Shown: positions 27,775 through 37,532 of the stretch, piece by piece
Position numbering within the stretch: position 1 is the stretch's first letter
How the letters are laid out: each line of letters begins with the position of its first letter
NCBI RefSeq assembly: GCF_010668395.1
Contig: NZ_WUEY01000003.1
Location: forward strand, 434,001 to 498,000
From: Martinezella lusitana
Lineage (GTDB): Bacteria > Pseudomonadota > Alphaproteobacteria > Rhizobiales > Rhizobiaceae
DNA length: 64,000 nucleotides
Direction: 5' to 3'
The notes under the pieces: generated by a model
Databases searched by the model: none
Told to the model about the DNA's origin: nothing
Seen by the model: the letters and a program-made list of their open reading frames with translations, nothing else
Position numbers and translations under genes: made by a program

Positions 27775-28746
27775 TCAATGCGCGTCGCCGCGGCCGATCA
27801 TCCATCTCGCCAGCGCAAGCACGCAGAAGGAAAGGACGAACAGGAGCAAGCCGAGCGCAATCAGGCTCGACAATTGCAGACCGTCGGCATCGCCGAAATT
27901 GTTCGCGATCTGGGCGGAAATGGTGGTGGACGGCGAGATGATCGACGACTGCAGGCGGCTGACCGAGCCGACGACGAAGGTGACGGCCATGGTTTCGCCC
28001 AGCGCGCGGCCAAGGCCGAGCATGACGCCGCCGACGAGACCGCGGCGCGTGTAGGGGATCAGGATGTTGCGAGCCACTTCCCATGTGGTCATGCCCATGC
28101 CGTAAGCGGATTCACGCAGCATCGGCGGCACGGTGCTGAACACGTCGCGCGCGATTGCGGTGATGAACGGCAGGATCATGACAGCCAGCACGAGGCTTGC
28201 GGTCAGCAGGCCGACGCCCGGCGCCGGCGGCTGGAACAGCAGGCCGATCAACGGCACCTGGCCGATCGTCATGATAAGGAAGGGCAGGATATAGCTCTGC
28301 ATGATCGGCACGAGAATGAACAGACCGACGATGCCATAGATAATGGAGGGAACACCGGCCAGAAGCTCGATCGCCGTACTGATAGGGCGGCGCAGGCTGC
28401 CGGGGCAAAGTTCCGTGAGGAAGATGGCGATGCCGATGCCCATGGGAACGGCAATCAGCATGGCGATGAACGAACTCACCAACGTACCGACCATGGCAGG
28501 CACGGCGCCATAGATATCGGAGGGAGCGCTCCATCGCGTGCCCCAGAGGAACGAGAACCCGAAGGTCTCGAAAGTCGGCAGCGCATTGATGACAAGAGTC
28601 GCAAGGATTGCCAAAAGCAGAAGCACGACAAGAGCAGCCGAGCCAAGCGTCATGAAATAGAAAATCCGATCCTGTGTCCGGAATTTCCTGGTCGCGGCGG
28701 CCATATCCACTGCCTGGAAGCCAGCCGTCTGAGTCGCGTCAGCCAT
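27775..28746 (-). CDS. pstC: Phosphate ABC transporter permease PstC
   Basis: A 323-aa permease with a hydrophobic N-terminal helix (about 38-60), a periplasmic stretch with SFLWGTRWSAPSDIYGAVPA and five further helices. The EAA-type loop is RESAYGMGMTTWEVARNILIPY. It lies 75 bp downstream of pstS, separated by a strong stem-loop, so its expression is probably lower than that of pstS. Confidence 0.95.
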   Translation of the reverse strand: MADATQTAGFQAVDMAAATRKFRTQDRIFYFMTLGSAALVVLLLLAILATLVINALPTFETFGFSFLWGTRWSAPSDIYGAVPAMVGTLVSSFIAMLIAVPMGIGIAIFLTELCPGSLRRPISTAIELLAGVPSIIYGIVGLFILVPIMQSYILPFLIMTIGQVPLIGLLFQPPAPGVGLLTASLVLAVMILPFITAIARDVFSTVPPMLRESAYGMGMTTWEVARNILIPYTRRGLVGGVMLGLGRALGETMAVTFVVGSVSRLQSSIISPSTTISAQIANNFGDADGLQLSSLIALGLLLFVLSFCVLALARWMIGRGDAH

Positions 28747-28772
28747 CGATTTCCCCTCATCCTGTGATGAAA

Positions 28773-28799
28773 GGCGGACAGGGCTTTACCCTGTCCGCC
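28773..28799 (-). promoter_or_regulatory. Intercistronic stem-loop between pstS and pstC
   Basis: A perfect 11-bp stem GGCGGACAGGG / CCCTGTCCGCC with a 5-nt loop, 22 nt after the pstS stop. Such hairpins protect the upstream message and partly stop transcription, which would give more PstS than permease. There is no strong T-tract. Confidence 0.65.
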
Positions 28800-28821
28800 G
28801 CAACTTCTCACTCAGCACAAA

Positions 28822-29847
28822 TTACTTCGCGCCGAAGTCCTTTTTCCAGGACTTTTCAACAATCGCAGCAACATCGTCCGGGATCGCGAGATAGGACAGG
28901 TCGGTGGCGTCCTTCTGACCCTTTTCGTAGGACCACTTGAAGAACTTCAGCGCTTCTTCGTTGAGAGCGGCGTCGACCGGCTTCTTGTAGAGCAGAACCC
29001 AGGTCGAAGCAGCAATCGGCCAGCTCTTGTCGCCCGGCTGATTGGTGATGATCAGGTTGAAGTTCTTGGCATGCGCCCAATCGGCGTTGGAAGCGGCAGC
29101 CTTGAAGGTGTCGAGGCTCGGCTCGATAACCTTGCCGGCAGCATTCTTCATCTTCGCGAAGCCGATATGGTTGGCGACGACGTAGGAGTATTCAACGTAG
29201 GAGATCGAACCAGCCGTCTGGTTGACGGTGGTGGAAACGCCTTCGGAGCCCTTGGCGCCGAAGCCGACCGGCCATTCAACAGCCGTGTCCGAACCAACCT
29301 TATCCTTCCACTCCGGCGAAACCTTCGACAGGTAGTTGGTGAAGTTGAAGGTCGTGCCCGAGCTGTCGGCGCGGTAGACAACGGAGATCGCGGTGGAAGG
29401 CAGCTTCACATCGGGGTTGAGAGCCTTGATGGCCGCATCGTCCCACTTGGCGATCTTGCCAAGGAAGATATCGGCCAGAACCTTGCCGTCGAGAACGAGT
29501 TCGCCCGGCTTTACGCCGTCGATGTTATAGGAAACGACGATACCGCCGGAGATCATCGGGAACTGGGCAATGCCGTTCTTCTCGAGATCAGCGTCGCTCA
29601 TCGGCTTGTCCGAAGCGCCGAACACGATGGTCTTGTCGAGGAGCTGCTTGATGCCGGCGCCCGAACCGACCGACTGGTAGTTGACGACATTGTTCGTCGC
29701 AGCCTTGTAGCCTTCGGCCCACTTCGACAGAACCGGTGCGATGAAGCTCGAGCCGGCGCCCGAGACGTCGGCAGCCGAAGCCGAAACGGACATGGCCGCG
29801 ATGAAGCCTGCGGTCAGGCAGAGCGAACGAAATTTCTGATTCAACAT
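28822..29847 (-). CDS. pstS: Periplasmic phosphate-binding protein PstS
   Basis: A 341-aa secreted protein with a signal peptide cleaved after SVSASA (about residue 25). The mature start [18 protein letters not shown] is characteristic, and phosphate-contacting segments include [10 protein letters not shown] and [15 protein letters not shown]. It delivers phosphate to PstCAB. ATG 29847 is the signal-peptide start. A Pho box lies about 135 bp upstream. Confidence 0.96.
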   Translation of the reverse strand: MLNQKFRSLCLTAGFIAAMSVSASAADVSGAGSSFIAPVLSKWAEGYKAATNNVVNYQSVGSGAGIKQLLDKTIVFGASDKPMSDADLEKNGIAQFPMISGGIVVSYNIDGVKPGELVLDGKVLADIFLGKIAKWDDAAIKALNPDVKLPSTAISVVYRADSSGTTFNFTNYLSKVSPEWKDKVGSDTAVEWPVGFGAKGSEGVSTTVNQTAGSISYVEYSYVVANHIGFAKMKNAAGKVIEPSLDTFKAAASNADWAHAKNFNLIITNQPGDKSWPIAASTWVLLYKKPVDAALNEEALKFFKWSYEKGQKDATDLSYLAIPDDVAAIVEKSWKKDFGAK

Positions 29848-29980
29848 GATTGAACTCACTTCCCAGAGTGATGAAAGGATGGCGAGCAGAAGATCGGCGC
29901 GAGGCATCCAAGGTCATGAACCTCCCCACCACGATCTCCTGGCGACAAGGATGGCTCTAATGCCGCATTGTTTCAGTTTG

Positions 29981-29998
29981 ATGACAGTTTAATGAAGC
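29981..29998 (-). promoter_or_regulatory. Pho box upstream of pstS
   Basis: Minus strand reads GCTTCAT-TAAA-CTGTCAT, two 7-bp repeats in 11-bp phase, matching the PhoB consensus CTGTCAT-N4-CTGTCAT (second repeat perfect, first 5 of 7). It predicts induction by phosphate starvation. Confidence 0.8.
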
Positions 29999-30107
29999 GG
30001 GAGTGACACAACCTGCGGCAAGCATGACGACCGTTGTGGAACCTCCTGAAAAGGCCGCTTCCGCCCGCATGGAGCCACGATCTTCATGTTTTGATTCAAG
30101 AGCGCCC

Positions 30108-30452
30108 TCAAAGGCGGATTACATAGTCCTTGCGAGTCGTTTCAACGACTTCCCAGCTTCCCTTGAAGCCCGGCTTCAGGATCATGCGGTCGCCCGCACG
30201 CAGGTGAAACGTCTCTCCGTCATCGGCGGTGACGATGGAATAACCCGAGAGGATGTGGAAGTACTCCCATTCGTCATAGGCGATCCTCCATTTTCCGGGC
30301 GTCGCCTCCCATATGCCGGCATAAACGCCGCCATCGGCCTCATCGAGGTTCCAGGTGCGGAAGGCCGGAGCGCCGGAAACCAGACGATCTGCGGCGGGCG
30401 ATCCCGCTTCCGGCTCGATGCCGTCGATAGTCAACCGCAGATAGGTCGGCAT
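30108..30452 (-). CDS. Small cupin-domain protein (EutQ/DUF861-like)
   Basis: A 114-aa single cupin. The conserved barrel segments are visible: GGVYAGIWEATPGKWRI, EWEYFHILSGYSIVTADDGE and LRAGDRMILKPGFKGSWEV. Proteins of this type bind small ligands or act on ureidoglycolate-like compounds, but no substrate can be assigned. ATG 30452 has GGGAG upstream; the longer frame to 30599 runs into metY. It is 143 nt downstream of metY on the same strand and could be co-transcribed. Confidence 0.75.
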   Translation of the reverse strand: MPTYLRLTIDGIEPEAGSPAADRLVSGAPAFRTWNLDEADGGVYAGIWEATPGKWRIAYDEWEYFHILSGYSIVTADDGETFHLRAGDRMILKPGFKGSWEVVETTRKDYVIRL

Positions 30453-30595
30453 ATGAATCTCCCGTCGATCGCGCCTCGCATTCAACGCAAAAAGTCCGCG
30501 GTCGCCATTGGGCGGCCGCGGACGGACAAAAGCATGAAATGGCATGTCATCAAAGATGGCCGGCCGCCTTTTCCGGCGTTCGGCCCGGGCAATCC

Positions 30596-31879
30596 TCAAA
30601 CTTTTGCCAGCGCCTGCTCCAGGTCGGCTATGATGTCCTTGACGTCCTCGATGCCGATGGACAGACGCACCACATCGGGACCGGCGCCGGCGGACACCTT
30701 CTGTTCGTCGGTCAGCTGCTTGTGCGTCGTCGAGGCGGGATGAATGACGAGCGAGCGCGTGTCGCCGATATTGGCAAGATGCGAGAAGAGCTCCAGCCCT
30801 TCCACCAGCCCCTTGCCCGCCTCGTAGCCACCCTTCAGCCCGAAGGTGAAGACAGACCCTGCCCCCTTCGGCGAATAGCGCTGCTGCAGGGCATGGTTCT
30901 GATCATCCTCCAGGCCGGAATAGTTGACCCAGGCCACCTTATCCTGCGCCTTCAGCCAGCGTGCGACGGCAATCGCATTGTCGGAATGGCGCTGCATACG
31001 CAGCGGCAGCGTTTCGATCCCCGTCAGGATCAAAAAGGCGTTGAACGGCGAGATGGCGGGACCAAGATCGCGCAGGCCGAGAACGCGGCAGGCGATGGCG
31101 AAGGCGAAATTACCAAAGGTCGCGTGCAGCACGACGCCGTTATATTCCGGCCGCGGCGCGGACAGCATGGGATAGTTGCCGGATGCCGACCAATCGAAGG
31201 TGCCGCCGTCGACAATGATGCCGCCCATGGAATTGCCGTGGCCGCCGAGGAACTTCGTCAGAGAGTGCACGACGATATCGGCGCCATGCTCCAGCGGCCG
31301 GATGAGATAGGGGCTGGCCATGGTGTTGTCGACGATCAGCGGCAGGCCGTGCTTGTGCGCAATGGCGGCGATCGCGGCGATATCGACGAAGGTGCCACCC
31401 GGATTGGCAAGGCTTTCGATGAAGATGGCGCGGGTACGGTCGTCGATCTGTCCCTCGAACGTGGAAAGATCAGCCGGATCGGCCCAACGGACCCGCCAGT
31501 CGAAATTCTTGAAGGACTGGCCGAACTGATTAACCGAGCCGCCGTAGAGCCGCTTGGCGGCAATGAAATTATCGCCCGGGCGCATGATGGTATGGAAGAC
31601 GAGCAGTTGGGCTGCATGGCCCGAAGCGACCGCGAGCGCCGCGGTTCCGCCTTCCAGGGCAGCGACACGCTCCTCGAGCACGGCCTGCGTGGGGTTCATG
31701 ATACGGGTATAGATATTGCCGAACTGCTGCAGTCCGAACAGGGCGGCGGCGTGATCCGCATCCTGGAATACGAAGGATGTCGTCTGGTAGATCGGCGTCG
31801 CACGGGCGCCTGTGGTTGGATCCGGCTGCGCGCCCGCATGGATCGCAAGCGTGTCGAAACCAGGATTGTTCGTTGGCAT
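30596..31879 (-). CDS. metY: O-acetylhomoserine sulfhydrylase (MetY type)
   Basis: A 427-aa PLP enzyme of the Cys/Met metabolism family. It makes homocysteine from O-acetylhomoserine and sulfide. The pyridoxal-phosphate Lys lies in [17 protein letters not shown]. The N-terminus [29 protein letters not shown] and the [22 protein letters not shown] block are diagnostic. The length of about 430 favours MetY over the 390-aa MetB/MetZ group. ATG 31879 follows GGGAGGAG. Confidence 0.92.
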   Translation of the reverse strand: MPTNNPGFDTLAIHAGAQPDPTTGARATPIYQTTSFVFQDADHAAALFGLQQFGNIYTRIMNPTQAVLEERVAALEGGTAALAVASGHAAQLLVFHTIMRPGDNFIAAKRLYGGSVNQFGQSFKNFDWRVRWADPADLSTFEGQIDDRTRAIFIESLANPGGTFVDIAAIAAIAHKHGLPLIVDNTMASPYLIRPLEHGADIVVHSLTKFLGGHGNSMGGIIVDGGTFDWSASGNYPMLSAPRPEYNGVVLHATFGNFAFAIACRVLGLRDLGPAISPFNAFLILTGIETLPLRMQRHSDNAIAVARWLKAQDKVAWVNYSGLEDDQNHALQQRYSPKGAGSVFTFGLKGGYEAGKGLVEGLELFSHLANIGDTRSLVIHPASTTHKQLTDEQKVSAGAGPDVVRLSIGIEDVKDIIADLEQALAKV

Positions 31880-32029
31880 GATTTTCTCCTCCCGCCGATT
31901 CTGTTGTAGCGCGGCGATCATAGCGACCGGCCCGCGAAAGTTAACCGCGAACTTTGCAGCGCGTTTCGCCGGATGGAAAAAACTTGCCTTCTTTCAGCCA
32001 TATCGCGCGATAAACGCGCGCCGCGCCGC

Positions 32030-32458
32030 TCAGGCAACCAGCCGCGGATATTCTATGGCCGGGCAGCGGTTCATGACGACCCTCACCCCTGCAGCTTCCG
32101 CCCTCGCCGCGGCAGCATCGTCGCGCACGCCGAGCTGGCCCCATATGACCGGCGGCCGCGGGTCGATCATGATGGTCTCCTCGACCACCGATCGCAGATA
32201 TTCGGGCGCCCTGAAGACATCGACCATATCCACGGGCTCGGGGATGTCGGCCAGCCGGGCATAGACCCACTGCCCGAGAATTTCCTTGCCGGCCTGCCCG
32301 GGATTGATGGGAATGACGCGATATCCCCTGTTCAGGAGATAGGCCATCACGCCGTTGCTAGGACGGGCGGGATTGGGCGAGGCGCCGACGAGCGCGATGG
32401 TCCTTACGGACAAGAGGATATCGGCAATATAGGAATCATCATAACTGTCGTGGTTCAT
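32030..32458 (-). CDS. CoA-binding domain protein (YccU-like)
   Basis: A 142-aa Rossmann-type CoA_binding_2 protein. It shows RTIALVGASPNPARPSNGV, YRVIPINPGQAGKEILGQ, VDVFRAPEYL and VIWGQLGVRDDAAAARAEAAG with the Cys in VMNRCPAIE, the usual order of the family. The role is unclear. Start 32458 (MNHDSYDD) is chosen because conserved sequence begins soon after it. Confidence 0.85.
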   Translation of the reverse strand: MNHDSYDDSYIADILLSVRTIALVGASPNPARPSNGVMAYLLNRGYRVIPINPGQAGKEILGQWVYARLADIPEPVDMVDVFRAPEYLRSVVEETIMIDPRPPVIWGQLGVRDDAAAARAEAAGVRVVMNRCPAIEYPRLVA

Positions 32459-32569
32459 CACGAAGCCTCCCACCTCGATCACACTTGCGTTCTGCCGCAA
32501 ATATGGAAACCGCAATCACGAACTCCACGTATATACAGTATTATAACAATTTCAGGGAGGATCACCCCG

Positions 32570-32896
32570 ATGAAAAACATCGTCCTGCTGGGGCTGCTGA
32601 TTGCATCGACTGCAACGCCCGCGCTCGCCATTTCCCGATATAATTCCATGTCCATGACCTGCGCCGAAGCGAAAGCCGTCATCAACCGCGAGCGCGCGGT
32701 CATCATGCGCTACCCGGCCAAGAGAACGCCGAACATGACGCTCTATGACCGTTATGTCGCCGATAGCAACGCATGCGATAACGGCTATTATGCCGAGCAG
32801 GATTATCTGCCCACGAAGGATCGGGCCTCCTGTCCGGTATACATATGCCGGCCGACGACCGATCTCGATGACGACGAGTTGATTTTCCGGCGCTGA
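32570..32896 (+). CDS. Small secreted Cys-containing protein
   Basis: A 108-aa protein with a clear signal peptide (MKNIVLLGLLIASTATPALA) and four Cys in the mature part (MTCAEAK, SNACDNG, ASCPVYICRP), which fits two periplasmic disulfides. AGGGAGG at 32554-32560 lies 9 nt before the ATG. I do not recognise a named family; similar small proteins are common in Rhizobiales. Confidence 0.75.
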   Translation: MKNIVLLGLLIASTATPALAISRYNSMSMTCAEAKAVINRERAVIMRYPAKRTPNMTLYDRYVADSNACDNGYYAEQDYLPTKDRASCPVYICRPTTDLDDDELIFRR

Positions 32897-33742
32897 ACAG
32901 GATGCGCTACACTTGACAAATGCGGACGATTGAGATCGTCCAGCGCTACCGTTGATTGTTCCGGGCATGGCACGCCTTGAGATGGCGGCCGTGGAGATGA
33001 GCCGTGTACTGACGCGTAAGCGGCCCCTTCAAAGCACGTTCATGAACTTTATCGAAGCGACGGAATTGCGTTCTCGGGAAATGCAATCTTTGTTCTCTAT
33101 TTATTCCCATGCAAATTAGAATGGCCTCATTAAAGGCCATTTGAAATGAGAACCGACTGCGAACGGCAAATATGTGCCGCTTCATACATCTCCCACAGAA
33201 TAATTTCTACATTCGCGGACAGATATACGCGGCGATTCGCCCGATTTCGGCTCCTATACTTAAGGTGTTAATAATTTTTCGCCGTAACTTTTAGCGTCGC
33301 CGGGAAATGCGGACTGAAATATTTTTCAATACTTGCATATTTATACACTGCTTTTCGTGGACAAGCAAAGACTATGAGCGCGCGATGTCTTGATTTTACC
33401 CCATATGACACCCGACGGCGAGGCGCGGCTTTTCAGGTTCCGTGGCAGGCCGTGGTTTTTAAGTAAGAGATGCCTAACTCTACCATCGCGTTCACAGGAC
33501 ATGCGATGTTTGTTCGCGCTTCATACTCCAATAAATTAGTCATTTATGATATTCAACACGGGAAACCGGAACAGATCCAAAACGATACACTACCACCTCA
33601 TCGGCCGCACAAAGCTGGACAGGCAAGCCTGCATAACCGGGGATATTTCGTTGCTTTTTGATGCATTGCGGCTCATATGGGAGCCAAACTCCCACAAAAT
33701 GCCAAGCATCCGCATCTCGCCAGCCAATTTCCGAGGTTTTCC
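32897..33742. other. Gene-poor AT-rich stretch
   Basis: About 850 bases. No frame here has both a ribosome site and recognisable sequence. Frames of 63 aa (33470-33661, plus) and 79 aa (32946-33185, minus) are open but unsupported. A stem AATGGCCT / AGGCCATT (33120-33141) is visible. Base composition drops to AT-rich from about 33060 to 33580. A small RNA or a decayed gene is possible. Confidence 0.4.
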
Positions 33743-34579
33743 GTGTCTCTCGACGTTATCGCGCTCGTCCTTTTCGGCGCATTGCTGCATGCGACATGGA
33801 ATGCGATCATCAAGGCTGGGACCGATAAATCGCTCGATGCCGCGCTCGTCTCGGCCGGCGGCGCGGTCGCTGCCCTCCCCTTGCTGCCGTTCCTGCCATT
33901 GCCGGCTTCCGCAGCCTGGCCGTTCATCGGCGCGTCGGCGATCCTGCAGTTCGCCTACTTCCAGCTCGTTGCAGCCGCCTATCGGGCCGGAGACATCGGG
34001 CTGGTCTATCCGCTGATGCGAGGCGTGGCGCCGCTCATCATCGTCTCCACCAGCAGCTTCATCCTCAAGGAAACGCTTTCGGGCGGCGCGCTGATCGGTA
34101 CGATGACCATTTGCGCCGGCATATTGACGCTGGCCTTCGAGGCGCGAAAGGGCAGCCGCCGGGCGATCGTTCTGGCCCTTGCCAATGCGGTGGTGATTGC
34201 GACCTACACCTATGTCGACGGCATCGGCGCGCGCGAATCCGGCAATTCCATCTCCTATACGCTCTGGATGGCGCTCCTGCCGCCTGTCCTTCTGTTCGCC
34301 TGGGCGATCTCGCAGCGCGGCGTCAATGCCGTCGCAGCCCACGTCCGCTATAACTGGTGGCGCGGGCTTATCGGCGGTGGCGGCTCGATCGTCTCCTACG
34401 GGCTGGCTCTGTGGGCCATGACCAAGGCGCCGGTCGCGATGGTCGCCGCTCTTCGCGAAACGTCGATCCTTTTCGCGCTGGTCATATCCGTCGTCGTGCT
34501 GAAGGAGCGATCCAGCATCTGGCGCTATATTGCCGGCGGCATTATCGCCGCCGGAGTGCTGGTTTTGCGACTGGGGTGA
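33743..34579 (+). CDS. EamA/DMT-family membrane transporter
   Basis: A 278-aa protein with about ten membrane helices in two EamA repeats. Helix 1 is VIALVLFGALLHATWNAIIKAG, a typical EamA opening, and the last helices carry KAPVAMVAALRETSILFALVISVVVLKERSS, the usual second-repeat signature. It probably exports a metabolite, but the substrate is unknown. The start is taken as GTG 33743 just before the first helix; the frame open from 33677 would add an untypical tail. Confidence 0.85.
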   Translation: MSLDVIALVLFGALLHATWNAIIKAGTDKSLDAALVSAGGAVAALPLLPFLPLPASAAWPFIGASAILQFAYFQLVAAAYRAGDIGLVYPLMRGVAPLIIVSTSSFILKETLSGGALIGTMTICAGILTLAFEARKGSRRAIVLALANAVVIATYTYVDGIGARESGNSISYTLWMALLPPVLLFAWAISQRGVNAVAAHVRYNWWRGLIGGGGSIVSYGLALWAMTKAPVAMVAALRETSILFALVISVVVLKERSSIWRYIAGGIIAAGVLVLRLG

Positions 34580-34814
34580 CGTCAAATGTGTGGTTTCGAA
34601 ATACCACACACATAACACATTGATTTTCAATGATATTTTTTACAGCCGTCCAATGCGACGATATTGACCCAACCGCTCAATCACTTTATAAGCCGCCACA
34701 GATCGCAGCCTTTCCGGGCTGCTTTCTTTTTGGCGGGCGTCAAGCTGGCCAAATCAAGCAACAAGAAACGCCCAGGTGCCTTCGGGCCAAGGGTCCTAAA
34801 AGAGAGTATGCAAC
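34580..34814 (+). promoter_or_regulatory. Leader region of the rplM-rpsI operon
   Basis: About 235 bases before rplM. A possible small stem lies in GGTGCCTTCGGGCC (34775-34788). The proximal 100 bases are probably the mRNA leader, where L13 leaders in other bacteria mediate autoregulation. No specific structure could be proven by eye. Confidence 0.35.
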
Positions 34815-35279
34815 ATGGCAACCTTCTCCCAGAAGCCTGCAGAGGTGGAGAAGAAGTGGATTCTCATCGACGCCGAAGGGCTCGTCGTTGGTCGTCTCGC
34901 TTCTATCATCGCAATGCGTCTGCGCGGCAAGCATAAGGCTACCTTTACGCCCCACGTCGACGACGGCGACAACGTCATCGTCATCAATGCCGACAAGGTC
35001 GTCCTCACCGGCAAGAAGTACGAAGACAAGGTTTACTACTGGCACACCGGTTATGCCGGTGGCATCAAGGAGCGCACCGCTCGTCAGATCATCGAAGGCC
35101 GCTTCCCGGAGCGCGTCGTCGAAAAGGCTGTCGAACGCATGGTTCCGCGCGGCCCGCTCGGCCGTCGCCAGATGAAGAACCTGCGCGTCTACGCCGGCTC
35201 GAACCATCCCCATGAAGCCCAGCAGCCGGTCGTCCTCGACGTCGCCAAGCTGAACAAGAAGAACGTAAGGAGCGCCTGA
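34815..35279 (+). CDS. rplM: 50S ribosomal protein L13
   Basis: A 154-aa ribosomal protein of the large subunit. The core [38 protein letters not shown] and [20 protein letters not shown] blocks are nearly universal. An AGAGAG site lies 8 nt upstream of the ATG. rpsI follows 2 nt after its stop, the usual rplM-rpsI operon. Confidence 0.98.
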   Translation: MATFSQKPAEVEKKWILIDAEGLVVGRLASIIAMRLRGKHKATFTPHVDDGDNVIVINADKVVLTGKKYEDKVYYWHTGYAGGIKERTARQIIEGRFPERVVEKAVERMVPRGPLGRRQMKNLRVYAGSNHPHEAQQPVVLDVAKLNKKNVRSA

Positions 35280-35281
35280 TA

Positions 35282-35749
35282 ATGGCTGATCTCTCTTCCC
35301 TGAAGGATCTCGGCACGGTATCGGAAGCAGCTGCTCCGGTTCACGTCCGCAAGGTCGATTCGCTCGGTCGCTCCTACGCGACCGGCAAGCGCAAGGACGC
35401 TGTCGCCCGCGTCTGGATCAAGGCCGGCTCCGGCAAGATCATCGTCAACGGCAAGGACTATACGGCCTATTTCGCCCGTCCGGTCCTGCAGATGGTTCTG
35501 CGTCAGCCGATCGTCGCTGCTGCTCGTGACGGCCAGTTCGACATCATCGCTACCGTTGCCGGCGGCGGTCTTTCCGGCCAGGCCGGTGCGGTTCGCCACG
35601 GTCTGTCCAAGGCGCTCACCTACTTCGAACCGGGCCTGCGCTCGGTCCTGAAGAAGGGCGGCTTCCTGACCCGCGACAGCCGCGTCGTCGAACGCAAGAA
35701 GTACGGCCGTGCGAAGGCACGTCGTTCCTTCCAGTTCTCCAAGCGTTAA
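35282..35749 (+). CDS. rpsI: 30S ribosomal protein S9
   Basis: A 155-aa small-subunit protein with an N-terminal extension of about 28 residues, then [24 protein letters not shown] and the C-terminal [18 protein letters not shown], whose final Lys-Arg contacts P-site tRNA. It is coupled to rplM and followed by a strong terminator. Confidence 0.98.
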   Translation: MADLSSLKDLGTVSEAAAPVHVRKVDSLGRSYATGKRKDAVARVWIKAGSGKIIVNGKDYTAYFARPVLQMVLRQPIVAAARDGQFDIIATVAGGGLSGQAGAVRHGLSKALTYFEPGLRSVLKKGGFLTRDSRVVERKKYGRAKARRSFQFSKR

Positions 35750-35774
35750 TCGCTTATCCGAGACGGGATTTTGG

Positions 35775-35806
35775 AAAGGCCGGGTTTTACCCGGCCTTTT
35801 TCTTTT
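35775..35806 (+). terminator. Rho-independent terminator of rplM-rpsI
   Basis: Stem AAAGGCCGGG / CCCGGCCTTT (35775-35784 and 35790-35799) with a TTTTA loop and a T-rich tail, 25 nt after rpsI. Confidence 0.92.
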
Positions 35807-35890
35807 GCGGCCTCTGAAAAAGATGCAGATCCGCCGAGGCAAGCGCCGTGTTTTGTGGCAGAGTGCCGCCACAAGCATCGGGAGAGTTCA

Positions 35891-36154
35891 ATGGGTCGAT
35901 TCATCTTTTCGCTTCTGCTCTTGATTGGCAGCGTCTCGCCGGCTCTTTGCGACGACACCCAGCAGCCCGCGCCCACCGAAAACGCAGCCGAGATGCAGAG
36001 CATGAAGGATTTCCTGCAGGCGAACCCCGATTGCCGCCAGTTTACCGACAGCTGCTCCTACTGTGTCGTCACCGAGGGGAGCGCCGAATGCTCGACACCG
36101 CAGATCGCCTGCGTCAAAAAAGCATATCAATGCACGGCCAGATCGGGCCAATAA
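35891..36154 (+). CDS. Small secreted Cys-rich protein
   Basis: An 87-aa protein with a signal peptide (MGRFIFSLLLLIGSVSPALC). The mature part has six Cys, in NPDCRQFTDSCSYCVV, AECSTPQIACV and YQCTARS, suggesting a compact disulfide-bonded periplasmic protein. GGGAGAG lies 5 nt before ATG 35891. The family is not recognised. It follows the rpsI terminator, so it must have its own promoter. Confidence 0.7.
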   Translation: MGRFIFSLLLLIGSVSPALCDDTQQPAPTENAAEMQSMKDFLQANPDCRQFTDSCSYCVVTEGSAECSTPQIACVKKAYQCTARSGQ

Positions 36155-36220
36155 TCACCAAACGCTAATTATTTGCGATTCTACCGAGTCACAATTCCAC
36201 TCGCTTTCCCGAGGCCCACC

Positions 36221-36598
36221 ATGAGCACGAACACAGCATCCCGCTTTGCAGCCACCCCCGAGCCGCCCTACGTCCTCGTCTCCTTCGCGTCGATCCGAAC
36301 GAAAGGCGACAATGGCTATGACGCCATGAGCGAACGCATGGAAACGCTGGCACTGGCGCAGGAGGGCTGTCTTGGCGTCGAGAGCGCAAGAGATGCCGAG
36401 GGTTTCGGCATCACCAATTCCTTCTGGCGGGACGAGGACAGCGTCCGCGGCTGGAAGAACGTCGTTGCGCATCTTGCCGCCCAGAAAATCGGCCGCGAGC
36501 GCTGGTACGAGCAATATAAGGTTCGCGTGGCGCGGGTAGAACGGGCCTATGATTTCCAGGCAAGCACAGGAGATGACCTTGCCGAGCACGTCGATTGA
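36221..36598 (+). CDS. Antibiotic-biosynthesis-monooxygenase-like (ABM fold) protein
   Basis: A 125-aa ferredoxin-like protein. The LVSFASIRTKGDN, MSERMETLALAQEGCLGVESARD and ITNSFWRDEDSVRGWKN segments follow the ABM/heme-degrading-like pattern of small dimeric oxygenases. The function is unknown. The final 26 bases overlap the agmatinase frame, so the two are translationally linked. Start 36221 (MSTNTASRF) is preferred over the open frame at 36173. Confidence 0.65.
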   Translation: MSTNTASRFAATPEPPYVLVSFASIRTKGDNGYDAMSERMETLALAQEGCLGVESARDAEGFGITNSFWRDEDSVRGWKNVVAHLAAQKIGRERWYEQYKVRVARVERAYDFQASTGDDLAEHVD

Positions 36599-37532
36599 CC
36601 ATGCCTTCACCGCCGGCAGCCTGACCTCGGCGGCCGGCGACCCGACCTTCGCAGGCGCCCTCTCCTTCATGCGCCGCCGCTTTACGAAATCGCTGGAGGG
36701 CGCGGACGCCGTGGTGTGGGGCATTCCCTTCGATGCCGCGACCTCCAACCGCCCGGGAACGCGCTTCGGGCCGCAGGCCATCCGCCGCGCTTCGGCCATC
36801 TTCGACAACGATCCGCAATATCCCTTCAACCGCGATCTCTTTGCCGGGATGGCCGTCATCGACTACGGCGACTGCCTGCTCGACTACGGCAACCATCAGG
36901 AGACGCCTGCCGCGATCGAGCGACAGGCAACAGCGCTCCTCGACAGCGGTGCCTTCCTGCTGACGCTCGGCGGCGATCATTTCATTACGTGGCCGCTATT
37001 AAAGGCTCATGCCGCCCGGCATGGCCCGCTGGCCCTTGTGCAGTTCGACGCCCATCAGGATACCTGGTTCGACGACGGCAAGCGTATCGACCACGGTTCC
37101 TTCGTCGCCCGCGCCGTGCGCGATGGGCTGATCGACGCGGATCGCTCCATCCAGATCGGCATCCGCACGCATGCGCCGGAGGATTTCGGCATACAGATTC
37201 TCTATGGCCATCAGATCGAGGAGATGAGCGCAGGCGATATCGCTTCGACGATCGTCTCCCACACCAAGGGCGCCCCCACCTACCTGACCTTCGACATCGA
37301 TTGCCTCGATCCCGCCCATGCGCCGGGCACGGGAACGCCGGTGGCGGGCGGCCCCTCCAGCGCCAAGATCCTCTCGGTGCTGCAGCGACTGCACCAGCTT
37401 GACATCCGGGGCGCCGACGTCGTCGAAGTCTCCCCCGCCTACGACCATGCCGACATCACCGCCATTGCAGGGGCGACCGTGGCGATGTATATGCTCGGTC
37501 TTCACGCCGAACGACGTGAGAGCGGTCGCTGA
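36573..37532 (+). CDS. speB: Agmatinase-family ureohydrolase
   Basis: A 319-aa member of the arginase/agmatinase family. Mn ligands are visible in order: LTLGGDHFITWP, FDAHQDTWFDDG and FDIDCLDPAHAPGTGTP. It hydrolyses agmatine to putrescine and urea, or acts on a related guanidino compound. ATG 36573 directly abuts AGGAG, whereas TTG 36579 lies 6 nt after it and may be the real start. It overlaps the ABM-like gene and precedes argC, in keeping with arginine/polyamine metabolism. Confidence 0.85.
   Translation: MTLPSTSIDHAFTAGSLTSAAGDPTFAGALSFMRRRFTKSLEGADAVVWGIPFDAATSNRPGTRFGPQAIRRASAIFDNDPQYPFNRDLFAGMAVIDYGDCLLDYGNHQETPAAIERQATALLDSGAFLLTLGGDHFITWPLLKAHAARHGPLALVQFDAHQDTWFDDGKRIDHGSFVARAVRDGLIDADRSIQIGIRTHAPEDFGIQILYGHQIEEMSAGDIASTIVSHTKGAPTYLTFDIDCLDPAHAPGTGTPVAGGPSSAKILSVLQRLHQLDIRGADVVEVSPAYDHADITAIAGATVAMYMLGLHAERRESGR

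Noticed and set aside
26912..28084. Longer 390-aa version of PstA
   Set aside because: Its first 107 residues are pstC read in another frame. The family N-terminus starts at 27763.
32946..33185. 79-aa minus-strand ORF in the gene-poor region
   Set aside because: No ribosome site, no recognisable sequence and atypical composition for this genome.
33470..33661. 63-aa plus-strand ORF before the EamA gene
   Set aside because: No family and no supporting context; it overlaps other open frames that are equally unlikely.
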